Assembly (NCBI GenBank): GCA_033063855.1
Contig: CP093830.1
Location: 23,250,854 to 23,314,853, forward strand
DNA: 64,000 nt
Direction: 5' to 3'
DNA from: Smittia aterrima
Lineage: Eukaryota; Arthropoda; Insecta; Diptera; Chironomidae
Position numbers and translations under genes: made by a program. Positions within the stretch are counted from its first letter, which is position 1; each line of letters starts with the position of its first letter. Positions 1-11,710 of this stretch are shown here, one piece after another. The notes under the pieces are model-generated. The model was not told the DNA's origin. It saw only the letters and a list, made by a program, of their open reading frames with translations, and did not search any database.

Positions 1-1450
1 TCGTCCTCGACTGTGTTTTATAGTTGTCGCTTCCCTCGAGCCCGAGCCATTGCTGAAAGCAAAAATCAATAAAAAAAAGAATCCGGCAAACGATTGACAA
101 GATGTTGAATGATCGTAAATTATTCGCTTAAAGCTCATTAAACATCTCCGGCTTCCGACAAATTTGCCGTATAACGAGAAACAATGAAATTGTAACTGTT
201 TGAAACAAGAAGGTGGAGGGTTTTTCGTCGGAGATCGTGACACGATATGAACATGAGTTATGATGGCACTTCTGCCTGCATGAGCTTCTGTAATGTTCTC
301 GCATCGCAACATATATTTTACCATTTCTGCGTTTCATGTTTGCATTTAATGAACAAATGTATGCGGCAAGCAATAATTCTTAACAGAACGAATGTGAACG
401 CGATGTTGCTGCTAAAGTGGTAGAGGAGTTTATTTTTGATTGGATTGTAAATGTTTTTGTTTGTTTCCGCTCAAGGTGCTCACGAGTAGAATAATTTCTG
501 ATAAGCTTCACCTTCAAGAAGCATTTCAATTTAATTAAATATTAATTATCACTGCCCGAAACTTGTGGACAAATAAAAGTTCTTTCAGTAATCGTAAAAT
601 AAAGCTAACCGAAATAAAATTGCAAAATCAAGCAGGGCAAATGAGTTATAATATTGATGTATTGTAAAATTTTATGCTGATCCTTAAGATCTCATTTGTT
701 TACGTTTCTCCCTTTTTTCTCGCCAAAAACAAAGAAGTAACCTTTGTGAAAAAGAATATTCTCATCTCATTTATCAACCAGAGCTGGGCTACGGAAGTAA
801 AGGTAATGCAAAAGTGAGCGATGAAGAAAGATGAAATGCTCATTTGTGGTTTATGGAAAATTATGCGTGTAATGTGGGCGACGAGGGAGAAAATTTGACT
901 ATCTAAATATTTTTTAACATATGTGAAAAGCTCAAATTAGGGTGAACCACAGAATTGGAAAGCAAACTAAAGCCAAAGAAGACTGAAGTGTAATTGTAAA
1001 ATATCGGTGTTTGTTTAAGCAGAAAACTCATTGAATCAGATTTGCTTGAGTATTGAAACAAATATTGCGGCAAGCATTACAGAGTGGAAAAACTTTCCCG
1101 ACTTTGCTTTAAAAACTCCATCGAAGTTTGGCTACCCCTAAGAAATTTAGCGTTTTGTGAAAAAGCAAAGCAAAAGCGGTATATTGCAGCTTTTGCTTTG
1201 CTCACATGATTTATGATTTAATTTAGTCGCAACTGGAAGTTGAAGTTGCCAAAACAAAATAACTAATTAGGTTTACTTCAGAGTAGTAAAAAACAAAAAC
1301 GAATGAAAAACTGTTTAATTTTTGTATGATTTGTATGACCAATGATGATTTATGTTGCTTTCTATATTTTACTCTCCAATCTCCGAATGAAGAAAAAGAT
1401 TTCTGTTACTGGGTTTTTGACTATTGCACTAGAAATAAAAACTTACTCAC
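1..1450. other. No gene seen; probable intron of the minus-strand gene to the right
   Basis: No convincing coding region, RNA gene or strong repeat was found. The stretch directly follows a good minus-strand splice donor (GTGAGTAAGT at 1450 downwards), so it is most simply the next intron of that gene, whose downstream exons lie outside the window. Confidence 0.5.
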
Positions 1451-2545
1451 CTTTTTTGAAGGAATTTTCGTTGAAACTCTTTGAAGACGCCCGTTTTATC
1501 GTCGTCCGCGACGTACTTTACCCGCGCGTGGTAATTGCCTGGTACATAATTGCTTTTAGACATGCCTAAGTCCATTTGTAAATCTATCACAAGCAAAAGG
1601 GTGAATAGGACGAGTGACACCCCGAATCCTACAGCAAGGCGCTCTTTAAGCTTCATCGAACGCAACAAATACATTTTATCACTGAACAAACCAAAATGTT
1701 TTATGAACTTTGTCGTCAACACTAAAAATGCTATGCATTGAATCAATCGAATAATAAAGTCATATATTGATACAGCGAGATATCGCGCTATAAAAATCGG
1801 ATTATTAAGAACAGTCGACGTGGCACGATCATCAATTTTCTTCCTAATTACTTTTTCGATTATTCTTCTCTCTTCGATTCTTCGTATACCGATAGCTTTT
1901 CGATTAATTTTTCTAATTCTCAACACAAATTCACGATCACCATCGTTCAATGTGTTACTGACACTTCCTTTAAAAGTTAAATAATCCGAGCAGTCGATGC
2001 ACTTCAGACGCTTATCACAAACGAAATGATCATCACATTCAGCTAACTTAGGCCCGTTCACATTTTCAGTAAGAAACTTTGCACAGCTGGCACTTTTGTG
2101 ACGTTTATTTTCGCTGCTCGAGTCGTTATTAAAGTTTTTCTCGTCGCCCTGGCGACTTTTTTTCTGCCCTACAACGTAGAAAAATTCTCGAACATCAGCA
2201 TTTTTAAACTTTCTGCACTGAACTTTGTAAAACTTGTTAGCTTGGTGCTTGCCAATACATTGACGTTCTTCACTATCGGCAACACAATTTGAACTGACGT
2301 TATCAGTAAGATGCAAATTATTCGAAATTAAATCACTAGAGTTGATAGACAACGAGCCGATTTCTAGAGAATCAACGACTGGACTCAGTTGCTCGTGTTC
2401 GTCTACTGATGAGACGTTAATTACATTGCTGACCGTCACTGATATTTTTTTTCTCTTGTCGATGCAGTCAACGTTATTCGTTGTTGATGCTTCATTACTG
2501 CAACCGTCACTCGCTTCTGTTGGATTGAAATCAAAATCAATAGAC
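1451..2545 (-). CDS. Internal/5' exon of a type II membrane protein, possibly a Fam20-like Golgi kinase N-terminus
   Basis: The frame stays open from a clear acceptor (TTTGTTTCAG, exon from 2545) to a consensus donor (AAAAG then GTGAGTAAGT), about 365 codons. The first roughly 200 residues are polar and low-complexity, rich in Ser, Asn, Asp and scattered Cys. A hydrophobic stretch follows, then an internal Met opening MKLKERLAVGFG, one transmembrane helix, LQMDLGMSK and a short luminal segment. A short cytosolic tail, one helix and a lumenal stem fit a type II Golgi protein. The LQMDLG-type stem resembles what I recall of fly Fam20-like secretory-pathway kinases (CG31145 group), but no kinase domain lies in this exon, so that name is tentative. 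The internal Met may be the main start, with the upstream open frame an alternative N-terminal extension. The gene continues beyond position 1. Confidence 0.45.
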
Positions 2546-5500
2546 CTGAAACAAAGAGAAAGAAGCAGAGTTAGAAAATTGTTTTATTTCAGTATTGTTC
2601 TGATTATTTGTTAAATAACAAGTTTTGTCTATCCATTTGTCTATTAAAACAAGTGTACTCCACTCGTAAGCATCTCATGAGAACTCATGCGGGCGATTCA
2701 CTAGTTTTTATAATCATGTCGAAGCGTAGTTAAAAGAGCGAATGAAGCATGATGGAACTTTAGGTAGATTGAATAGCAGATCTACAAGCGACTTAATGAA
2801 CCGAACATGCGTTTAGATCGACAGCAGCCGCGAGCAACAACAAGTCAAATAAACGGGGCAAGGTCGATTCCTCAATTCAGTTTTTCTTCTGAATCATTAT
2901 TTGCGTTACAAACGGATTATTCTTATTGTTTGGGTTCTTAAATTAATTAATTTAAAAGAAACCATTTTTAGGTGCGTATGCGTTGTGTGTTGACAACATT
3001 TAAACTGAAATAATAACGTACTGTCGACACATTTTTATTGTCTAACCATTCGAATGAAGAATTGAGTAATGAAAGCGATTGTCGAGTTTAACACACGTAT
3101 CATGTGTTGTTAATTTATGCCACGACTGAGATGCTGAGAAGAAATATCAGACAATCTCACACTAAATTGTGTTTGCGTCAAACAAAATCTGACACGGTAA
3201 TGAATTCTGCGGCTTTAACTATTTATGTTGAAGGTATGAAAAGTAATTGTGGCCGAAACATTCAAACCTTAACAAAAATTGAAAAACTACTTAGTTTCTA
3301 CTTTGCACTTGAAAAAACTTTATTTGGAAACAATTGTGAATAGAAACAACTCGAATGCTTATACTTGAAGAGAACTAAGATGACTAATAAAATATTTTAG
3401 CAGAAACAATGATTATTGAAACCTGAAGCTTTTTTTTTACTTAAATTTCAGGAAACACTCGCGTCTATTGACTGATGAATGATCTCGACTTCACACTTCA
3501 TAAATTAAAATTATTCTTGCTCTATTGCGCATTTTCCAATTTTAATAATTTGTGTGTTCAACAAAATTTTGAGGGAATTGAAAGTTTATTACTGTATTGC
3601 CGATAATTGAAAATTGTTACAGCAGCTGGACCACGTAATCAAAAACGTTTTCGGGGAAATTTCGATTTAAGCGAATGAATGAACTTTGTTTAATCGACTG
3701 TTTTATTTTTTCAAAACAAAAAAAAAACTGAGCGGTTGCTGAAAGCTTCTGTGTTTTTGGGTTTTCGCCACCCTCGGAACTGTTCTCGATGTCAAAGCAA
3801 ATGCAACTTTAAATGCTGAAGTCAAGAACCGTGAAAAAATGCTGAAAAAGCTTATTTTCGGTGATTTTGCATGAAATTTCATTCGTTTGTAGTGATTTAT
3901 TTTCGTGCCTGAACGTGATTCGGTTTCAAAAAATATATAAAAGTATGCTTAGAGTTTATTTTGTTGTCAAGCTCAAATCTCAAAATCGCCAGTCATTTGA
4001 GTGTAGATTTTCATGGAAAAGTATGAAAACTATTTTAAAGGTCAATAGAAAAAGACCGACACATGTAAGCAAAACTAAAGTGAGTTAGTTTGAGGGTTAC
4101 GAGTCTCAAAGACCAAGCGAATGAGTTTTGTTTATGATTAGCACATCACACTAAAACATATTGAGCTCCATACATTTTTTTTCTCACTAGGTTCGCGTCA
4201 AAGCTCTGAGAATTGGTCTTTAAAGTGATTTCGTGGATGGCAACTTTCCAGATTATTAAGGAAACTAGAGGAGAAAAAAGAATAAAGGAATTCAAAATAG
4301 AACTGCCAAACTCTGTTGGAAGCTTTTCTGACCAATAATATAACGGTTACCTGAGAGAATTTTCTTCACGTTATTCACAATTCGCTCTAATATAAAATTG
4401 ATTGTCTGAGAATTTTTCCGACTTTGCGAAATGTTTTGCTAACTGTTTCAATTTCAAACTGTTGTGAAGTCGTTAATATACTTTTTGCCCCAAAAAGTCT
4501 TTCGACACAACAAAACAGTTGAATGTCTGTGGTTGATTTTCTACTGTGTCTAAAGAAAGAGTCAAGGTTGAAATCAGAACACAAGTAGAACAAACGAAGA
4601 TTGAACGATGGAAGTTTGCTTGAACTCTACATTTACAGGGTTTAAAAATGTACGCTTAAAAGTCTTTACGCTTAAAAGTGATTCGCAGTCTTTCCAAAAT
4701 TTAAGCCCTGTTCATGATTAAATCGCTCCATTTCTAAACGGAAACTGATTTTCCCACGTCTGCAAAGTTTTCTACGAATTTCAGAAACAGAAATCACGAA
4801 AGCAGTCTGCTCCTGTTAAAAACGTGTATTGGAATACGTAACTGCACGAAATCTCCACAATTTTCATTTTTTTAAGTTTGAATTTACTGCTTGTAATGAA
4901 CAGATTTGCAATCGAAAACGATAATTTTTCTTGGTTCACATTTGTGTGGTATTAGAATCCACAACTATTTCCTCCTTGTCATAATATATCATTTGTATAA
5001 TCCTGCAAACGAGAGAATGCAAACGAGAGAATGTTCCGCATGGAACAATTTTTGGAATCTGCCGACGCGCGTATCTCGACGCTCATTCTATGTAAAGTCA
5101 TATTATATCGCCGCAAACATACTCCAATGTTATTGCACTCAACGATAGGACGACATGACTACACATTATGTGCAGCGTCGTTTGGGGATGTGAGAGATGA
5201 TGATGGCAAAAGTGTTCATTTAATATAAGTGCATTGAGCAGTCGTGTGTGCATTTCAACATCGCAACATCGGAAGTGAAATGTGGCATTCTGAATACAAA
5301 ATATAAATTTTTCAGACTTATGGCGAACCGAAAGTATCAGGCTGAGCCAGCAGCGGCAGATTTCAGCGGGAATGTAATTTGCGAAATTAGAATAGAGTAT
5401 CATCATATCTGAGAAGCTAACAACAAAACTGAAAACAATTTCTTAAATTTGAGTGATTCTCTTTAAAATATTCTCTATTAAGAAGAAAAAGAAATTAACA

Positions 5501-8500
5501 AAGAAATTAAGCACAGATTAAAAACAAACAAAAAGAGATACTTCAAATCACAAAGAGCTTATTCACATTAAACATCAAAGGATGAACTCCAACTGAAGTC
5601 TACTACTATGACTTTGAAAAAATTCTTAATCGTTTGCTCATTTTGGAAACAATTAGTTTATGATGTCTTTGTTATTTCTGATGCTTTCATCTGCGACAAC
5701 ATCTCGAATTTAAAACTATAAAATATTTTCTCGCTCGATTTAGCTCGCTGACTTTTAAAGTGATTTTTAAAAATAACTTCCTCGGCTTGTAGAATCATTT
5801 ACGCACCGCTTACGTTTCTCTTCCTTTCACCCCGCACGTTCTCTTTTGACTTTATGATAAATTTAGCGCCAGTCGGCGTACGAGAGAATTGCGACGAAGT
5901 TGATATTCTTCTTCCATTTGACATGATATACATAACGACTGACTGAACATACGAGCGAGGACACAAAAGAAAATCATTACTTCATCGTTTTATGAATTTG
6001 TTCATGTCACAACATTGACGCCAATTATGTTCGGCGTATTTAATTGAATTAATACACGTGAGGAATCTAATTGTGAGCGACTTAATTCGATTAGCTCTCG
6101 GCTGCTAGAAAGAATCAAATTAAACTTTTATGTAACTCGAGGGTGAACAAACATAGAGCGATACTTTAATCGCGATAAAGCGTGGATGGAACGATGAGAA
6201 GAAGAGACCCCGAGAGGAAATAAATTCAAAAGAGATTTTCATTGTAATCTCATAATAAATAACAATTTGCTGTAAAGCTCTGTCCCAGTGGATAAAAGCC
6301 GCTTACGCTCTGAATTGTAAAGTGCTTTCTCTTTTCGCCTATCGGCCTTCAATCTCATTCGACGCTCGGATGGATTATTTGCAATTCAAAATTGCACTTT
6401 CAAAGAAACTAATCCTACTCTCCCACGACTGGAATAGGTTCCGAGCTGACTCTCTTATCTTTCTTCCGGTAACAAAGCTGGTGACTTGAACTGTTTTCAT
6501 TGTATAAATAATACTCAAGCCCTTCAGATATCTTGTCAACGTAGTATAATATATTTGTTATTAAAAGAGATATCGCGTCTCTAACGTCTTAACTTTATAT
6601 AAAATATCGTCTCGAAGAGAAGAGGAACGACTTTGTGAAACGGACTAGCACACAGAATCGGTTGTAAAGACTTTATTACTTAATTCATCTCGCGAGTTAA
6701 TCATCTCATCAAATTCACACACAAATTAAGCTGATTCAATTAATTTAGCTTTCGATTCTGTGAGTTCAAAGATGAATAAACTGAAGAATTCACATCAGTT
6801 GAGTGAGAAAAGTTAGGAGAGAGTTGGTATTCGATTCAAACTTGGTCTTCACTTATCGAAACGCTTGATACTTTAGTGATTACAGTGTAATCTTATCAAG
6901 CTTTGTCGTCATCGTAAAGTATACGAAAATTCTTATCAGTTATGAGATTATTCACGTGCATTTGGGAGTTCTTCACAAATTTAAGGTTTCATTTAAAAAC
7001 TCTCTTGATACAGACTATTTTGTTTCTAACGTGTAGTTTTCCAACTATTAAGTCACCACAATATACGATGAAATCAGCTGATCAAACATAAAAATGTCTT
7101 GAAGCGAGAAGCTGTAACTTTACGGTCGTCAAGAGCAATATTTAACTTCTTGTCATCGCCTTTGCTTGAGAAGTGCTGAAAACAACTTTAGGATTTAACG
7201 AACAACATGTTACATGTTTGTCGTAAAAAAAATGTGGAAGAATTTGCAATTCTTCACGTACCAGATAAGTCTCGAGTCGCCTTTTTTTAGGGTCAAAGAT
7301 CCAAATAATCCACTTTTTTATCTGCGGTCTGAGCTAAGGAAACTTGACACCAAACGTGTTATCAACACTTGATCTTGACTCATCTTACCATTGCGAGATG
7401 ACAAATAACGCGTAGATACTGAATGCGGTAATCTTTTCGACTAATATCTCATTTTTTAAAATTCTCACACAGTCTTAATGATCGCGCACGTTTGAGTTCA
7501 TCAGAAAATGAGAAATATCCGAGACGGTCGAATGACGACAAACGGATTTGAGTAGAATTTCACTTTCATCAGCGTATACTCGTACGAACACGAACAACAA
7601 TAAAAAATCCAAAAAAGATTCCACCGTGAGCGAATACGCCAAAAGTAAACAACAAACGATGAAATACACTCATTCAATGAATGCCTCGCATTTTATTTTT
7701 TTATTTTGAGCACTCAAAGAGAAGCAATGAACACACTCACGCAAGTCTCATATAATTTGAAATATTTTTTTAACAAAAATATTACACATGTTGTCGTTGA
7801 GAGGCCACCGTGAGTCTTTTCCGTGGATCTCATGTTTGCTAATCAAACCGATAACATCATAACCATCACCATTCGAGTTCTTTCTTCTTAGAAATTAATA
7901 AATTTCTGAACAATTCGTGGTTGCTTATTTCCTTTTGCATTTCACATGGAGGATCGTGGAAACTTAATGCAAAGCGCTCCGCTTCTGACGTCTATGAGAT
8001 TCTGTGGTTTACGGTTTGATGATTTTGCGAAGCGAGAACGGCTTATTTCTCTAGTTAGAAATTCTAACTTTGAATATCAACTATGTCATGAGATACGGAA
8101 GAAACGACGACGCTTTTGGCATAGATGTAAGGTCGGCTATACTTTTAATGAATCATCATTTAGATTTTAATCAAACGGGGAGTAATTGTTGACAGCTTAT
8201 TGCGGATGGGTTGGTTTTGTCAGGGATTCGTTCAATTTGATTGCTGTCATCTGTTTTCGAAAACCCTGCTAATAAATTTAGCCATGTGTGAGTAGTTCTC
8301 TAACAACCTCTAAGCTCAAAACTCGTATATTCCGATGAATTTTAAACAGTTTTTATCAAGAATATAATGAAGATGCTTGTAGAGAAAACTCAAAAAACAT
8401 TAAAATCATTATATTTTTTGTCGCCTAGAAGCAACCAGTCTTTCCTTTGAAAAACCAAATTCCTTTTATATAAAGTTAAGAGGAAAAACAATTTTGCACT

Positions 8501-10088
8501 TGGCGATATCAAATTGAAGCTTGTCAGATCGTAAAATTTCATTAAATTTTAAATATAACTTCACTTCCGTCGTTGGAATCGTGAATTTTGGTTTATTTAA
8601 TGGATAATAAAGTTGTTAGGTGTGTACATTGCTGCACTTCTCTTTAAAGAATTTTTCTCATTGCGATCTCTCTCTTAATTGTTTAGAAGGCAACAGCAGA
8701 CTCGTCAAGCTTTAGATATTTTCTGTTTTGAAACTCTCATTAAGCATTTAAATCAAAAAGATCAAATCGTCACGGAATATTTAGCGTCTACTTGGCTTAA
8801 ATACTATGTCGCAACGGTTGAAGGAACAGTGGAAAGTACCGTATAGCTGTTGAGCTCGAGCTTGTTTAACTTCCCTATAGTGATTAACTTGAAGCTTGTT
8901 AGATGTTTCGAAATTGAAGGCTATGAATAAAGGTTTTGACTTAAATGCTAGAGAATGACGATGCGAATTTTTCGGTGAGGACAGAAGAAATGCATAATAA
9001 ACGATTTTCATCGCTCTCGAAAAATATACTTTGATTTTCATTTTTCGCGGGCGAGGAATCAATGACTCGGTTTTTGATAAAGTCATGGCATTAATGTCTG
9101 TTACTTGATTTTCCGACCTTGAAACCTAATATAAAACATCGCCAGACCCTGCCAAACGATCCAATGAATTGTTTATTGAAAATTCTCTTCGACTGTGGAA
9201 AATAATTCATTCTTTTCGTGAAGCCTCGTCTCGATTACGCTCCAACATATCAATCAAGTTGAATTCAAACCATTCAATTCAGTTCATCAATATTTGAATA
9301 AATCGAAGCGATTTGCCAATTGAGGACTCGTTAATTTGTATCGCGGCTTTTGTGAATTTCTAGGGTACAACGATTTTTCATAGAGGAACACATTTTAAAA
9401 TTTCTAGTCATTTCATGATTATGCAAAGAAAAATTATTTTAAGGAGTATTTGATTTGTATCTTCTTTGTTTTCCTTCTAGTTGAACACATTTTGAATTTT
9501 TATCTGGTCAGCCTCGTTGAATTTTATCATATATTCATCAGCCACTCTCTTGCCGCCATTACTCCTTGCTCTCGCGAGATAATCAAGTTAAAATTAAAAC
9601 AAAGAAAACTATTTAAATTATTCGTCGCTTTATTTTAATCAGATTTTTGGCCCAACGCGGAGAATGAATTTATAGTGAGTCATAAGAAATACAATTGAAG
9701 CCGGAAAATATTTAAAAAGCGGGTGCTTACGACTGGTTGAATATTATCAACTGTCAACAGAAAAAGTTCTTCTTTTATTAAATATGGAAAACACAAAGCA
9801 TTGTAGTCTACTACTAGTTGATTTCAATGACAATTGGCTCTTAACTCGTCAGTAAACAAATCCGCATATCGGCAAATAATTGAAAAGAAGCCTCAAGGTC
9901 TTCCGCGAATTGGCTTATGAGCAGCCAACAACGAATTATTGAATAATTATCGCGAATGGTTTTAAGAGATTAATTCATATAGTGCTGCCATCCACTCAAA
10001 ACCTCGTTTAATAAAATTTAAACGTACCACAGATAACTGATCGCTTCATCACGTCTGTCGCTTATCGCACGCTCCAAATTTAAAACTG
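2546..10088. other. Gene-poor region, about 7.5 kb
   Basis: No open frame here looks like a protein family or has coherent splice sites. It may be the first intron or upstream region of the minus-strand gene at 1451-2545. Minor features are a 14-bp tandem duplication (GCAAACGAGAGAAT twice near 5005-5033), a short direct repeat with TACGCTTAAAAGT near 4650-4680, and scattered TATA-like AT tracts not followed by any supportable gene. Confidence 0.5.
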
Positions 10089-11710
10089 AAGCGAGCAGGA
10101 TCTATACATGTCACACACCTCAAGAATCTATAGAAAATTTATAGAAAAAACATAGAAAATCAATAGGAAAAATATAGATTTTAAAATCCATTTATTTTCT
10201 ATATATTTTCTATGTTTTTTCTATTTTCTATTGAAAATCTACTTGTTTTCTATAGATTTTCTATTAATTTTCTATTAATTTACTATTAAATTTTAATAGA
10301 AATTTGCTAGATAGAATTTCTATGGATTTTCTATAAAAAAACTAAAATTGTCAAAGGTGTGTGACTATCCACTTTTTAAAATAAATTTTATGGGTTTTTA
10401 ATAGAAAATTTATAGATTTTTTATAGAAACCATATAGATTTTCTATGGAATTTTTGTTGAAACCCGTTACGTCAAAGTTCTACGTCGTTACGTTTTATGT
10501 TGAAAATACATAGAAATATTAATAAAATTTCTGTTTGAAATAAATAGATTTTCTATAGAAAATAATTAGAAAAATCATGGAATTTCATTACTTAGAAGCT
10601 ATGAAAGTCGGAAAGCAATTCAATATTTTTTTGACTTTGAATCTAAACTCATTTTGAAGGAATAAAGTGCTTGGGAAGGTACATAGGGTAGAAACAGGCT
10701 TCAAATCAGCATAACTAAAGCTGACAACAAGTGGATTATATTTTATCAGTTCTAAAATCCGTGTACTCTTTTCATAATATTGAAAATTACTTAGGAACAA
10801 ATCACAGTTAATCAAACTGAAATAAATGATGTATGCCTGAGTGTTTTATAAGAAGTCAGCGTATCTTATGCTAAGAGCAACCATAGTTTTACTCAGCTTC
10901 GTCTACGCTACTTGCGGGAATTTATGTGATTCTTGCGTATTCTACTCGTCGTTCAGAAGTCATTTTCCTCTTTTCATTTAAACTTAACACATAACACTTT
11001 ATTTACGAAAAGAACAAGTGGCAGCCCGTTACGAACTTACTTTAAAGTTTTTCGTTTGTTAGACTGGTAACTGGAGGTGGGACTTTACTGGTCCGCAGTG
11101 GACCCTAATCTGGTCAGTTCTAAGATTCTTTCTCAAACAAGAAGAACTCAATGCTCTAACTCCAAAGAGAAAGAAGTTTCACTTGACCTCACCGATAATG
11201 CGTTATGGAAATTTAAATTATTTTTGCATCTTCACATTGGTTTCATCCTTCGGATAAAAAAATCTAAACATTTCAAGTCATAACAACCAATCGTATTTTA
11301 AATAAAAATTTGATTAGGTTTCAAATCTACAGAATGTAGGAAATTTATAGATTTTATATAAAAAAATCCATAGAAAACGTTACGTTTCTTACGTCAAAAC
11401 TACAGAAAAAACATTAAAAATTCATAGAAAATTAATAGCATTGTTTAAAACAAATAGAATTTCCATAAGTTTCTAATGTTTTTTCTATTTTTTTTGACGT
11501 AAGAAACGTAACGTTTTCTATGGATTACCTATTTAAAATCTATTAATTTTTAATTAAAATTTAATAGATCCCAAATCACCTATTTATTTTCTATAGATTT
11601 CCTACATAAAATCTATATGTCAGATGGATTTTCTATAGAATTTCTATAAAAAATCTATAGAAAGGTGTACGGCTCGCCGGTGTGTGACATGTAAAGTCCC
11701 AAGCGAGCAG
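10089..11710. mobile_element. Composite element with terminal inverted repeats, non-autonomous
   Basis: Outer ends are a perfect 14-bp inverted pair, ACATGTCACACACC at 10106-10119 and its complement at 11679-11692. A third copy of the end (AGGTGTGTGAC, 10355-10365) makes a smaller 256-bp unit, 10110-10365. The 10-bp sequence AAGCGAGCAG occurs just outside both ends (10089-10098 and 11701-11710) in the same orientation and could be a target-site duplication, though 7-8 bp separate it from the inverted repeats. Most of the inside of both terminal parts is a degenerate variation on TAGAAAATCTATAG-type words on both strands. The middle, about 10.6-11.3 kb, looks like ordinary DNA. No transposase frame was seen, so this is a MITE-like or nested element of unknown family. 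Confidence 0.55.
11365..11526. repeat. Perfect 35-bp inverted repeat with 92-bp spacer
   Basis: The left arm at 11365-11399 includes CGTTACGTTTCTTACGTC. The right arm at 11492-11526 is its exact reverse complement. The pair lies in the right part of the TIR element at 10.1-11.7 kb, and related CGTTACGTC and CGTCGTTACG words occur near 10463-10492. Transcripts across it would form a long perfect hairpin. Confidence 0.8.

Noticed and set aside
5098..5406. 102-codon minus-strand frame rich in Cys and His
   Set aside because: Cys and His are scattered without a finger pattern, and there is no splice or promoter support.
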